Shown here: positions 23,074 to 36,384 of the stretch, one piece after another
Layout of the letters: each line of letters opens with the position of its first letter
Position numbering within the stretch: the stretch's first letter is position 1
Assembly (NCBI RefSeq): GCF_002994745.2
Contig: NC_037090.1
Coordinates: 23,200,001 to 23,264,000 of the forward strand
Direction of reading: 5' to 3'
DNA: 64,000 bases
DNA from: Rosa chinensis
Taxonomy: Eukaryota > Streptophyta > Magnoliopsida > Rosales > Rosaceae
The notes under the pieces: model-generated
Told to the model about the DNA's origin: nothing
Seen by the model: the letters and a program-made list of their open reading frames with translations, nothing else
The model's database searches: none
Translations under genes and position numbers: made by a program

Positions 23074-26000
23074 ATGCACTTTCCCCACTTGCTAAGCTTC
23101 ACTTCCACACCTGCCATGCACCTTTCTCAGTTTCCCAGTCACCACAGCCAGTCATCTGGCCATGTTCAGAGTCCCCACTTGGGTAAAACCAGACCCAGAA
23201 GTCAACAACCTCCGATTTCCACTTTAGGATGTTACAATGTTAAAGACTACTTGCAGACTCAAACACCCAAAAGGAAATTGAATCAAGGAAGTGGGTTGAG
23301 ATATTCGAATTCGAAAAATAGGAGCTTTGCAGTGAGGTCCAGTTCAACATTGAGCGTAGATAAAGTGTTGGAGAGTGATGGAAAGGCAGGTGGGAAGAGT
23401 AAATATGATGCTATTGTTATAGGGTCAGGGATTGGAGGGTTGGTTGCAGCTACACAGTTGGCTGTGAAGGGTGCCAAGGTTTTGGTTTTGGAGAAGTATG
23501 TGATTCCTGGTGGGAGTTCTGGGTACTATGAGAGGGATGGTTATACTTTCGATGTTGGGTCTTCTGTCATGTTCGGTTTCAGCGATAAGGTCAGTTACTG
23601 TGTTTAGTTTTGATATTTCGTTACATGCAATGTGGTTTACTTGTAGCTATTTGAGTTCAAGATGATCATTACATACCTGTAATGTTAGTTAGACTGGACA
23701 TGTGGGCGGCATGAAAAATCAGTTGGATGTTTTAACTGTAAAAGTGGAAATTCTATAGTTGTAATGAGATTGGGTTCTAATTTTTTTTTTTTTTTAGTGG
23801 ATGCATATTCCATCTTGTTGCCATTTTGTATTGCTAGGCTCTTATTTATCATATGCTGCAGATGTTGTCATGGTTTTGTTAAGCCTAAATTTCGGCAGTT
23901 TTGTTATCTTTCATGTTGTACATGATCATTGAATTGGGAATTTTCTTAGTGCCTTTACTCCTATATGTGGGCAGGGCAATCTAAACTTGATAACACAAGC
24001 ATTGGCAGCAGTGGGTTGTGAGATGCAGGTGATACCTGATCCAACTACTGTCCATTATCATCTACCGGATAATCTTTCTGTTCGAGTACACAGAGAATAC
24101 AGTGAATTTATTTCAGAACTTACTGCTAAATTTCCCCATGAAAAGAATGGGATCCTAAAATTCTTCGGTGAATGTTGGAAGGTTTTGTTCTTTGCCTTTT
24201 CTTCTCCTTTGATTTGTTTTTTGCTAGGTTTTGATTTGTTCTTCCTTTGGGTTTTTTTTTGTCCTATTTGTGGTTCAAAACTTACAATAGTAGATTGTCT
24301 GCGTATGGATAGGTTTTCAATGCCTTGAACTCTTTGGAACTGAAGTCACTTGAAGAGCCTATCTATCTTTTTGGACAGTTCTTTCAGAAGCCTCTTGAAT
24401 GCTTGACACTAGGTAATATGGTTTTACCGCATAGCTGTAAATTTTGAGTACTTAATGACAGACATCGTGCAGATATATCTAGCCTTTGATTTGTTTTCCC
24501 GCTCTACCTGGAATATCTTTTGGATATACAGGATTTATGAGTTTTGTGAGGATTTGATCAAGGGTTGCATACCTGATTCACCTGATGCTTGCAGCTATCT
24601 GGCAAATCTATTGATGTTCAAAAGAGAGTTTACCAAAACTTAAAAAGCGTAATCTCTCCAACATGGGGATGCAGAGCAGTTGACTGCAAGATGGTTGTCA
24701 TTGAATGTTGAGATTATTTACACATGAAATATATTTAGATATCGGTCATAAATAGAATCTGTTGCAGTCACTTAATCAGATCAAATTCCTTTTGTTCCTA
24801 GTATTAATAAGTTATGTGTATTCACAAATGCTAACAGGAACTTTATCCATTGCAGCCTATTATTTGCCTCAAAATGCTGGGGACATAGCTCGTAGGTACA
24901 TTCAGGATCCCCAACTGTTGTCTTTCATTGATGCGGAGGTGGGATGAAGTTGTTTGATCTTATTGAACCTCTTATCTACAAGTTTATATTAATTCATTTA
25001 GGCACTGTGGTGGTCCGAAAATGGCTTCCTCTCAATCTCATAGAAATAGTTTTACCTTTGTATCTACAGTGTTTTATTGTGAGCACGGTCAAGGCTTTGC
25101 AGACACCGATGATCAATGCGAGCATGGTTAGTTTTTGTAGCAGCTTTTTGTGCTATATCTTGTGTATTTTCTTCTTGTTTCCTCATTTATGTTTTCAATA
25201 GGTGATGTGTGACAGGCATTATGGTGGAATTAACTACCCTGTTGGTGGCGTTGGGGGAATTGCAAAGTCCTTGGCGAAAGGTCTGGTGCAGCTGGGCAGT
25301 GAGATACTTTACAAGGCCAATGTTACTGGCATCATACTTGATCAGGGTAGAGCTGTGAGTTCAAATTTAGTCTTGGATGAGTGATTGCTAAGATATATAT
25401 GCTATGTCGTAATATATAGTCTTTATATTCATAAAAAGAAAAAAATTGATTTTGGTTATGTCACATCTCACATGTAGGTTGGAGTAAGGCTTTCAGACAA
25501 GAGGGAATTTTTTGCCAAAACCATAATATCAAATGCTACAAGATGGGATACCTTTGGTTCGTGTGGCAAAGAGTTTGAGCATTTATTAGTGTGATCTTAT
25601 CTTCTGCTGTTTGCTCTGCTGTTTGATTTTGTTTTTTGTACTCTTTAAAAGGAATCTTATTGCCTAAAACTATATTTTTAGGAAAGCTGTTAAAAGAAGA
25701 AGACCTTCCAAAAGAAGAGGAAAACTTTCAGAAACTTTATGTTAAGGCACCATCTTTTCTTTCCATACACATGGGGGTGAAATATGATGTTCTGCCACCA
25801 GATACAGATTGCCACCATTTTGTGCTTGAGGTGCTTATGTTTTCGTTTTCAGTAGATCATTTGCTTGGAACTTTTCTGTACATGTATAAATTCATGTGTT
25901 CCTCATTGTCTTGCATCCCTCATGTTCTTTTTTTTCCAGGATGATTGGGCAAGGTTAGAGGAGCCATACGGAAGTATATTTTTAAGCATTCCAACTATTC

Positions 26001-28322
26001 TTGATCCATCGTTATGCCCAGAAGGGCGGCATATTCTTCACATATTTACAACCTCTTCCATTGAGGACTGGGAGGTAAATATATGTTTCTGAAAATTAAA
26101 CATGGTTGATCTTTATTCCTTTCCCCACCCTCTTCCCTAACCCCTCATGGTAACAATGTTTGTGAAATTTGAATTGCTTATGAGGTGCTGATGTCTATAA
26201 TAGGGACTCTCTCGAAAGGACTATGAAGCAAAGAAGGAGCGTGTGGCAGATGAAATCATTAGCAGATTAGAGAAAAAACTATTTCCAGGGCTCATGTCAT
26301 CTATCGTTTTTAAGGAGGTAATGCAGTACCCTAGCACTACTAAGAAAATCAAAGCCGTTCAGATACATGACAATAGGGTGAAGGTTGTGACTGTTGTAAC
26401 ATAAAAAGGAGAGACAGATTAGGAAATGGTTTAAGAGGCTTGATTCTTGGAGTGGTTCTTTTATATATGTATACAAGTAAAAGATACCCCCAAGACACTC
26501 ATCATAGTCTGATTACAAGAGACTCTAGATTTATCCAATTCTTCCCTGCAAATATTCACACAACAAAAAATGATAGTAAGGAAATAGAAAGCGAGACAAG
26601 CGAAAAAAGCACATAATGGTTTGAGAGGCTAAATCTTTTTTGCTGCTGAGTTGTATTTGAAATGTTTACAAAGTGAAAAAATAACCTCTTTGGTCAGGAA
26701 ATCTGAAATTCATCTATAGGTAAGAGATCCAAGGTTCTACCTTTGTTAACTTTTATAGGTAGTGCATTTTATTTCCTTGATTTTGTAAAGATTTTTGCAG
26801 GTCTGAAAATGTAACAACAACAGGTCCTAAATGAAATATAGGTTTTAACATTTATAGAGGGTCCTGATAGGTATTGTTGCATGTTTTGACTGTTCTCTTC
26901 CATTCCCTCTCCACTTAGCCAGTTGTTGTAGAGCATATATAAGATTTTATGAATGCATGTACATGGTTGTGGGAGGCAGTAAGCCATCATTATTCTCATG
27001 TTCACAACCTGTGAAGAAGAATTATAAAGGGTTGAGATGGAGTCATTGGTATTGAGGCTCTTTTGAGATAAAGCTCCTTATGATTGATGATGATGTGTTT
27101 ATTTTCTTCAAAATTTTTGTCCTCAGGCATTAATTTTCTGGGACCTACTGTCTATGGGCTTACCGAAGCTGATTTTATTCCCTTCTATAAGTCAATACTT
27201 TAGTTTTTAAATTTTGATATATTCATTAGAAGTTTCTCCAATCATGTCAGGTGGGAACGCCAAAGACACACAGGCGGTACCTGGCTCGTGAACAGGGTAC
27301 TTATGGACCATTACCACGCAGAACTCCTAAGGGCTTATTGGGAATGCCATTCAACACAACAGTAAGTTTGGTTACACTCTCGAATGAATGGTTTAGTAGT
27401 TATGAATTTTTTAGCGTACTGCACCAACTGAGCCATGTGATGATGAAAAATGCAGGCCATAGATGGTCTTTACTGTGTTGGTGATAGCTGCTTTCCGGGA
27501 CAAGGTGTTATAGCTGTATCCTTCTCAGGAGTAATGTGTGCTCATCGTGTAGCTGCTGATATAGGTATTCTCAAGGCTAAGTTCCATGTGAAATCATATC
27601 ACTTTTGCAACTTGTCTTCTACTAAAAGCTTCACTACTTTTGAGTTTAGATGGAAAGTAGTTTACTTTTTTTGAATTCATAGCATGAGACAACACTAGAA
27701 GTGATGTTACCACAAACAATCAACCTTTTTAATCCATAGAGTGATGATAACATTTTGCACCCTCTTAAGTATATACTAATTGCACCTCATTGTTCAAAAA
27801 GTCTCAGTTTCCTCGTCAAAGGAACAAGGAACATTTGGGTTTGGTGGGGTTCCTTTTGTAGAAGACCACATCGCCCTCACTCATATCTCATTGATCCCAC
27901 ATTTCACAATTTGGGTATGTTACTTTTGTTAACTTTGGTATCAATTGGAACTTTTGAATAATAAGGTGCAATGTGAAATCTGGTATACTTGAAGAGTGTG
28001 AACATTTATCTCTATACCGTGATACTAGGTTGAGGCTATTTAATTCCTCACTTTCTCAGTTACCCTTGTGTTTGCAATTGTAGTGATTCTATTTTACCCC
28101 TGATTTTTCTTCTTTCCCTTCCTCTCCCTGCCACTGCCCCTCCCCATCTCTTCCCTTCCGTTAAAGCATGGAAAAGAGGCGCCATGGATGCTTCCAGTCT
28201 GCTCTTTCTGAACTATAAAGAGGCATCATGGGCTCCTCCTGGTGTCTCCTCCTCTCTGGTCAGAGGCTGCTGCATTAGATCAGGGTGGCTGTATCTTTTT
28301 TGTTAAAAAAAATTAGTTGAAA

Positions 28323-28401
<79 letters not shown>

Positions 28402-28565
28402 TTCTGTGTGGAAATAAAGGGTACAAAGTTTTGGGGTTTTGATTTAAATAAAACCGCTAATAAGTACTTTTGAATAATAATTCATTGATAGGTCTTGAGA
28501 AGAAGTCTCCAGTACTGGATGCTGCCCTTCTTGGACTACTTGGGTGGTTTAGGACATTAGCATGA
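23074..28565 (+). CDS. CRTISO: Carotenoid isomerase (prolycopene isomerase), 13 exons
   Basis: Plastid FAD-dependent enzyme that converts tetra-cis-lycopene to all-trans-lycopene. Exons: 23074-23589, 23975-24181, 24313-24412, 24856-24938, 25070-25126, 25202-25354, 25478-25556, 25682-25830, 25940-26074, 26204-26317, 27251-27361, 27456-27564, 28492-28565. All introns are GT-AG and phases join to 628 aa plus TGA, close to known plant CRTISO. The N-terminus is Ser/His-rich like a transit peptide. The dinucleotide-binding VIGSGIGG is at residues 115-122. Later landmarks are [19 protein letters not shown] (exon 4), [14 protein letters not shown] (exon 6) and [15 protein letters not shown] (exon 12). 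The open frame extends upstream to a GTG at 22960; I chose the first in-frame ATG, 23074. A truncated tandem copy lies upstream (13188-20780). Confidence 0.96.
28319..28400. repeat. (AT)n microsatellite in CRTISO intron 12
   Basis: A poly(A) run leads into more than 30 AT units interrupted by CATACAT. It lies 90 bp before the last exon. Confidence 0.9.
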
Positions 28566-29469
28566 GACTTTGTCATACAGGAATACAATCTGAAGTGCAG
28601 CTTGACAATTTGGCTGGAGAAGCATTATGTTGCTTGGGTTGATGCTTGTAAAGACAATTATAAGTAGCAGGTTTGGGGCATATTGATGGATGGAATGGTA
28701 GGCATATCTTGCTTGTAACTTGTAAGTATCACTGTTATATAGTAAGTTGAGGAGGTTCAATGTGCTCTCCCTATTTTTTTTTATACTTTTTTTTTTTTAG
28801 AGCCTAGTGAGTGTTTTATGGCAGTAGCCATGTTATCAACTTTGGCACAGTTGAATTACCTTTTGTAGTTCTTACATGATTAAGATGAAGTTTATACACA
28901 TTGCTCCGGAAAAACTATACAGGGAGCTCCATGCTATTTGATCTTCAATCTTTTCCTGCCATATTTACTCATTTAGTAGCTAATATTTCTTTTTATTACT
29001 ATTTCTTATTTCTTAAGAAATATAGACGTGCAAGTGGTGACTCTATGAAATGCTTTTAAAGAACTTTTTCCTTCATTTTGTACCCTTGCCTTTCCGTCTA
29101 GGCTGAATTTGATAAAGTTCATTCATGAATTAGATGTTATAATACGAGTTCTTGTCAATTAAACATGATACACAAAGTACATTATTTTCTGAATTCACTT
29201 GTTACCACTAGAGCAAGTTCACCAAAAAAAACTCTGGAATTCTACCTGTATAGAATTGGCTTACACCGCAGATAAACAACCTATTTGACTTTGACCTACA
29301 TATGAGACAAACTGCATACAATACTAGATGTTCCAGATCAATGGCCTCACAAGTTTTCCTCAGTTAATTTGAGGCTGATGTTTCATAAATAGCTTCTAAG
29401 GAAGAAGAAAAGGACGGGGAACATAGTATGTCCAGATCTAGGCTTCCTTGGAGAGTTCTTTTATCAAAT
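28566..29469. other. Convergent 3' regions of CRTISO and ABCG22
   Basis: About 0.9 kb with no coding exon. The two genes point toward each other, so this holds both 3' untranslated regions and terminators. The first 130 bases match the 3' flank of the CRTISO duplicate at 20664-20780. Confidence 0.6.
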
Positions 29470-32400
29470 TTACGCTCCAGCTTGAAGCTTCATTCTCCTC
29501 AAAGAAAGGTATGCCAATAATCGGTATCCGAAAACCATGGCTACAAGAGCACCAACTCCTGTTAAACTACAATCAGTGCTGGACCCATTAATGGTGGGTA
29601 TTATGTCTTCAAACTGCACCTTCAGAAGAAGCTTGTATGTGTGGTAGTTGAAAGACATATAGCGGATCCAAGATATGAACACCGGAACGTTCTGCAACAT
29701 TATAGTTTAGGTGTTGTGTTAAATTATCTTGTTTAACTCCAGTCAAACCATATTATAATTTCTATCACTGCATATATTGTTTCTTGGAGTCAAATCATAT
29801 CAAAAAAACTTGGATGCTTACTTTCACGAAGAACCCCCCAGCCAGCATGAATGTCATCACAGTTACTGAAGCCAGAGTTGTTGCCTTCTTTAAGTCCATC
29901 AATGTAGCTCCAATAGCTAATCCAAGTCCCTGTTTTGTGTGCATTTGTAATTAGTTAAACATGATTTTTCTATTCAGCACTGTTTTCTCAACCTGTAAAT
30001 GAAAGAAAGCATACCTGAGCTGCCACAATGCATAGGAAAACTATAAGCATGCTTAGGAAAAAGGTTTCAGTACTGAGCCTTAAGCCTGCCATAAAATATA
30101 CGATAGCAAGGAAGAGTACAGGAAGCAATAGGTCAAGTGGGAGGTCGCTTGTAGTCCTAGCCACAAAATATGCACTTAATCTGTACATGTCGGCTGCTCG
30201 TTCCTTGGTCAGCATAGCTCTTTCTTGAGGAAATGTGAAGATTGCTGTGAAGACAGGGAAAAATCCCCAGAAGACAGCAATGAAGAAAAGTAGCCCTGCC
30301 TGCAATTTTGGGTAAAGTATAAGAGGCTTTGAGCTGATTCTATATTCATTAAGTGCATATCTTCCGGTTAAATTTATCTATTGAGAAATGTTCTGCAGAA
30401 TCACCCCCCTTCCTGTTTGAAGAAATCTTATGCGACTGTTCTCTTCATGATAATGCTTTTGTTTTTTCCATTTCAAGGTCTTGATTAGAATATTCTCATT
30501 GTATTAGAAGTTTAGAACCCTTCCATTACCAGTGATGTTTCTTTTGGTGGAAAGTTAAGTGATAGTGCTTTTTGCGGGAAAATGAATGTAGAGAAACAAT
30601 GATTTACCTGATCTTCCAGTCCTTTGGTAGTGTGGCTATCTGACTGCCACCATAGTAAACCCAAAATAACTGCAGTGGAAAGAACTTGGGTGATTCTCAA
30701 CCAGCTGAAATAGTCATGCTTCCGTTCTTTAATTCCTCTGCAGAATAAGATAGAAAATTGTTCCCACCAGCTTGCTCCCCATTCTCGTTTGGCAAAAGAG
30801 ATCTTCAACTTCAGTTCATCATCAAGGGGAAGAGGAACCATAAGCTTCTTCTTCTCCTCGTCAGCCACACGTGTCTCATAGGCTTCCACAAGATACTGCA
30901 TTCAAATTGAAACATTAGATAAGTACTTTTGATGCTGCTGTTGGAAACCATATATGAAATTTCTTATAGTGCACATAGCAATTGTGTGAAAGTTAATGAT
31001 GATAAATTGAATTTTTGAATTCTCACTGTATGCTTAAATACTTGGTATGTACTCTAAGTGCATTCTACATGCATACTAATTGTGAAAGTGAATTGGTTCC
31101 CAAGTTTTGCAAACATTGGATATGTCGGTAGTTCAAATCTCACTGACATCAGGGATGGGGTGGGGTGGGGAGTTACATTGTCGTCCAGAATCAAAGTCGG
31201 TATGGAGTAACCAGTGCTGATACGTGGACATTGGATAGTTTTTCCTTTTGAGTTCCTATGTTCTAAAAATTTAAAAGATGAATCAGGTTATACCTCATGC
31301 ACAACTGCTGGAGATGGCTTTCCATTTCTTGTATCAGCTTCTGAGTTTTCCATTTGAACTTTGTCCTCCAACTCTGATGGTACAGAAACATCGTTAATGT
31401 TTCCGTTTGCAAGGTCTAGCAAGAACTCTGCTGGGTTCATGGCAATAAGTGGAGAACATCCTATGGATGAGAAATAAACCATTGCTTCTGATGCTTTTCC
31501 AAAGTAGAGCAAGCTTCCTTTCCCAAGAAGAATCAACTTGTCAAATTTGTGGAAGAGTCTACTGGATGGTTGGTGGATTGTTGTCACCACTGTTTTTCCA
31601 GCCTGCCATACAAAAGTAATTACTGCTTGCATTGTATGCATTGCTATCTTTATTGCATAATACTGATTACTCCATAGATCTTTTGTCTACCTGATATATA
31701 ATTTACTTGGTTTTTTGTAGGATATTGGCATTTCAAATTTTCTTTTTTCAATCCTTTCGAAAATTATATTTGTAATGTTAAAATTTTTTTACTCTTGGTT
31801 AATTACAAGGAGTAGAATAGAGGTGTATTGAGGAGTGGCTCTCGGAATGTCAATTCTAACATACCTCTGCTATGTCTTGTAACATCTGAACAATTCTAAG
31901 TGCAGTTGTTGAATCCAAGCCGGAGGTTGGTTCATCAAGAAACAGAAGGGAAGGATTGATTATGATCTCATTGCCAATGCAAACTCTCTTCCTCTCTCCA
32001 CCTGAAACCCCGCGGACAAACGAGCCACCAATCATAGTGTCTTGGCACCTGTGCAATATGAAGAAATTTTGCTGATTACCTTTCAAAATCAGTATTATGT
32101 TCTTCATGATATCTGTTTCTAATATGCTTATAGGCATTAGACCTACAGTAGCAAGTAGATAACGTACTTACCTCTCTAAGCCTAGCTCATAGATGACGTC
32201 GACTGCTCGTTTTTTTTTCTGCTCTTTTGTCAATGTCTTTGGCAGCTGTAGGAGGGCTGCATATGTTAATGTTTCTTTCACTGTCAGGTGAGGAAATAGA
32301 ACATCATCCTGAGTCACGAATCCTATCCTGTCATATGTTTCATGTCATTCCGATTCACATATTCACTTCACATGTAAAAATTTATTTTATTGTCCTTGTT

Positions 32401-35400
32401 CTTTGAGGTAGCACGCTTGGGTGAACAGTACAAGCAGGTTTTCAATGGAAAACCATTTTGGTTGCAGGAGACTAACCAAATCCTTTGTGCTTATAAGTCC
32501 TGTCCACACAGTTGCTATTGCTCCTCATATATTCTATTCATTATGGTCAAAGCACGAAACTTCGTTTTAGATGCATAAAATACCTGCGCTTTAGGTACTT
32601 GGAATATGTCTGATCATTGTAGTTAATTGAACCACTGACATTGCCTCTGGCTATCCTGCCTCCAAGCAGATTAAGGAGTGTGGTCTTTCCACTTCCTGAT
32701 GGTCCCATCAGGGCAAGAACTTCGCCGGGGTTTACTGAACCAGTGATCCCATTCAAGATGTCCTTCTCTCCATTTGTCCTCATTCCTTTGAGAATGACCT
32801 TGTATGTCACATCTGTGAACTGAAATAAACCAAAGCAACAATTAGCCTTTGTTCAATAGATTGCAAACGGAACTAGATACTCATACTAGTTAGAATTTAT
32901 TGCAAAATGAAGAAAGACAGTTACTTATCAGGAAGATATATGAGCGTCCATAGCCTTCTTTCCTTTGATGCTTTTGGGGTTTCTTTTATTGGTTGTTTCA
33001 AAAATGAGCCTCTACTCAGTGGTTCATAGACAAATGAAGATAGCTTCCTAGCCTGAATGCAAGTTTCTAAACTAGTTTTGTGACCCTACGACAATTTTTT
33101 ATGTGATTCTGTTATATGAATATGTTACATATGTAGCAACCTTTTGGCTTGGAAAGAAGGGCAAGTCTTGTACATACAAAGTCATACATATAGAATGATA
33201 ACCCTGTACAAGACTGAACCTGACCATGCTAATATTGCTAGCCATGTTCTATGGATCGCCCTTGATGTCTACATCTCAATCTCCATCCCTTCCTGTCCAA
33301 ATAGATAGTAAGTATCACATCAATTTTTTTGCTCTAGAGAGTGACGAATTCACACAGGTTTGAACACCGGTAGATTATGCATATGTTTCAATGGTTTTTT
33401 GGGAATTCAGTACAAGAAAAGCATATATACATGGCAACTAGGTAACTTGTAAGTAGCACTTGTAAGGGAGTAAAACCTTGAGATAAATCGGCATGGTGGG
33501 TTCGGTCTGAAACTTTGGTTTTCGGTTGCCGGCTTCAAGATCTTCGGCTGCAGCATGCATTGAAATTGATATCTCTTTGTTAAAGACTACCATTTTACAA
33601 TCAGGAGTACAAATATGAAGTGATCAAAACACTATCAGCAGTACAAATATAAAGTGATCAAAACAAACAGTTCTTATGTCAAAGCCATGATACTTGTTAA
33701 GATGAGTGGCATGTAATTATCTACGTTTCAACTTCATATGTAATTCTTTGGTATGACATCTTTCAGATTTAATTGTTTTCTAGTTTTAAAAATTGGAAAG
33801 TCCCATCAAAACAACCGCCGACAAGTGCTATTATTATTATGTATCACTATTTTACTGTTAAGCAAAGACTTTTGGTGGTCTTATACTCTTACTTGGGTAT
33901 AGGGGTAAGCCTATGGTCTGAAAGTAATTCACTAGATGGTTTAAAACTTCTAATTTCTAATAAGAACTAGGTAATCCCATCATTAAGTCTTCAAGATTAG
34001 ATTCGTTTCACCTATATTTGGGGCCCGTATAAAGACTACAAGAACCATATGAGTCAACACATGCATATTGATTGGGAGTATATGATGTGAAGCAAAACAG
34101 TTGTTAATTGATTGACGATGCCGACATGAACATCGTCCTTAACCTCTCAAAGCAATCCAATCCTGACGTTCCAAGGAGGAAATAGGAGGACAGATATTCA
34201 GAAAAAGGACCAAAAAAAGCAACTGGTAGGTGAAAAATTAAATATGTCCTACCGGCCTAGTACTGTTTTATGCAGTTTATCAACCGGTAAAAAAAAACGT
34301 GAAGTATATCAATACGGTCTATAAAAGAAAGTTTTGTTCCGATCCATTAATATTTAAAATAACTAAATAAATAAATATATCATTATTAAAAAAATCAAAG
34401 AGAGACATTCTTTTTCTCTCTTAAAAAAAAAAAAAAACAAACAAACAATCATTTGTTAAATGTGTATGTGAATAAGAGTAAATGTTATTTTTGGTAAGTA
34501 TGGATTAAGATGGTTTTGTTTTTCCCCTTCAAACTTCATAATCAACTTCGATCAAAAAAAAAAAAAACTTCATAATCAACCAAAAAAATCAGAAAAAAAA
34601 AAAGAAAGCTTCATAATCAATGGGTGAAAGGAGCCAAAAGGTTTTCCTCTTTTATGGGAGCACTGGGGTCCAATTTCTTCACACATCCTGGTCATTGTAA
34701 AGCCCTGTTTCACTTTTTTTTAAAGTCATAATCTGCCATTTCTCCGTTTACAACTTCATATATTGAGTGCATTCTATCAAAGAGTCAGCAACTTTGGCCT
34801 TTCTTAATGCCCACCAAGTGAACAGGTAATTCTAACCAATCATTTTACTAGAAAGCTCACTATATATCCTTTATCCTTTACTTGTCTCCATCCAAAGAAA
34901 ATTCGGATCTCTCAGAGCAAGAAAGTTATATTTGGATTATTAAGTCATAGTTCAAAACCAAAAATATTATTACCAAAAAAAAAAAACCAAAAATATTAAA
35001 AATTAAATATAAACTGTCCCATTGGATGAAAGCAATAAAATAAAAATAAAAAACTTATGTAAATTACTTTCTGACCTAAAGGCCAAAACTTATAATATAT
35101 GTTTCATTGATAAAATTTAGTTTATTCAAGCTAGTCATTTATATTTAAACCCAAAATGAAGAGGAGAGGTAAATTAAGTTACAATCCTCTGTTACTCTTC
35201 TGATAAGGACTCACGTGATGAGAAACAAAAAGTTTGGGAGTGGAGAGTAACATGGATATATGATCAATACAAAAAACAAAAACATGTGCATCCATGTGAT
35301 GATTTACTTGAAGTGAAATTAAAAAGATTTGCCATTGGAATTGGGCCGTCGTCTAGCTCTTGTAGTGGCATAAATCTGATTCAATTTATGGTTAATTGTG

Positions 35401-35848
35401 GTTTTCTTCCAGCGGCATATTGTACTGCATGTGCTAACTTAGTAGGTAAGTACTTACGAATTTCATCATCGTCGCTAAAAGGCTTTGAGTCCGCAATTTC
35501 ATCAGCGGGCACAGTAAAGCCGGTGAAGGAGAATGAGAACCCCAAGCTAGCGCTCGAGGCTCTGCTTAAAGCGGCGCCGCTGCTCAATTCATCCAGCTCA
35601 AACTTCATTTGAGCACTTCTAGTCTTCCTTATGTGTGTGCTACCTTTGGCACTGCCACTGCCACTGCCACGCCCTGGCGAAGCTCCCATCATGCGCCTGC
35701 TTGACTTCCTTGAGAGGGTTCCGCTGCCGCCCTCTGCCGCCACAGCAGCGGCTTCACTTGACGTCGGTGACTTGAAGGCAGCTGCCACAGACTCCACCAG
35801 TTGATCGGACTTGGTTCTTGCCAACCCAGATGAATTTAGTTTTTCCAT
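29470..35848 (-). CDS. ABCG22: ABC transporter G family, ABCG22-like, 10 exons
   Basis: Half-size (WBC) transporter of the plasma membrane. Exons on the minus strand: 35848-35458, 33547-33477, 32819-32584, 32327-32172, 32048-31865, 31602-31294, 30895-30608, 30299-30015, 29929-29822, 29691-29470. All are GT-AG and join to 749 aa plus stop, as in Arabidopsis ABCG22. Order: Ser/Gly-rich N-terminus with [20 protein letters not shown], nucleotide-binding domain (Walker A GPSGSGKT at 193-200, signature VSGGE at 299-303, Walker B LLFLDEP ending near 325), then a six-helix domain from exon 7 on ([17 protein letters not shown]). The ATG at 35848 is preferred to the upstream in-frame ATG at 35899 because [17 protein letters not shown] matches the family. 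Intron 1 is 1.9 kb. In Arabidopsis, ABCG22 affects stomatal water loss; the substrate is unsettled. No damage seen. Confidence 0.95.
34430..35180. other. A-rich part of ABCG22 intron 1
   Basis: Intronic, with repeated CTTCATAATCAA strings (34526-34620) and several A-runs. No exon or element ends recognised. Confidence 0.4.
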
Positions 35849-36304
35849 CTTCAACAACAATAAAAAAAAAAAAAATGTAAAAGTGAAGTTCATGTGCATG
35901 CATGTGATATTAATATTTATCGAAATAACTACCTTTTAACTACTTGAGTCTTATAATAAATTGACAGCCCGTCCTTTTTCACATTATTTGTGTACCCTTT
36001 TGTAAATCTTTTCGATGGGGTAGGTGCAGAAGCTACCAAATAGATTGAATGGTGTACAGTTGCAAAGGAATCCAGACCACAAAATGGAAAAGGCAATCAG
36101 ATCACTAATGTTCTTACCAGAAATTGAATGAGAACACTTACTGGGAGCTTTTCTCTTAAAATGCATAGAAACTAAAAAGACGAGGGAGGGAGTGGTTCCC
36201 AAGTAGAAGCTAGAAACCTCATCTAACTATCTTCTACAATGTGCTCAAGTAGGTCTTATATATGAAAAACATTAGAGATTTAACTAATAGAATCAAGCAA
36301 AGGA

Positions 36305-36380
36305 TAGTTGGCTTGGCTGACATCATTAAACACTTGAGAAGAGAAACAAATAGTTGGCTTGGCTGACATCATTAAACACT
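36305..36380. repeat. 30-bp direct repeat upstream of ABCG22
   Basis: TAGTTGGCTTGGCTGACATC and the following ATTAAACACT occur at 36305-36334 and again at 36351-36380, a 46-bp period. They lie about 0.5 kb upstream of the ABCG22 start codon on the minus strand, in promoter or leader. Confidence 0.85.
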
Positions 36381-36384
36381 AGCT

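Noticed and set aside
31100..31160. tRNA-like B-box (GTAGTTCAAATCTC)
   Set aside because: No matching A-box or acceptor stem; it is in an ABCG22 intron.
35849..35899. Upstream in-frame ATG of ABCG22 at 35899
   Set aside because: It adds a Phe/Leu run from the leader that is not part of the family; the protein beginning MEKLNSSG matches ABCG22.
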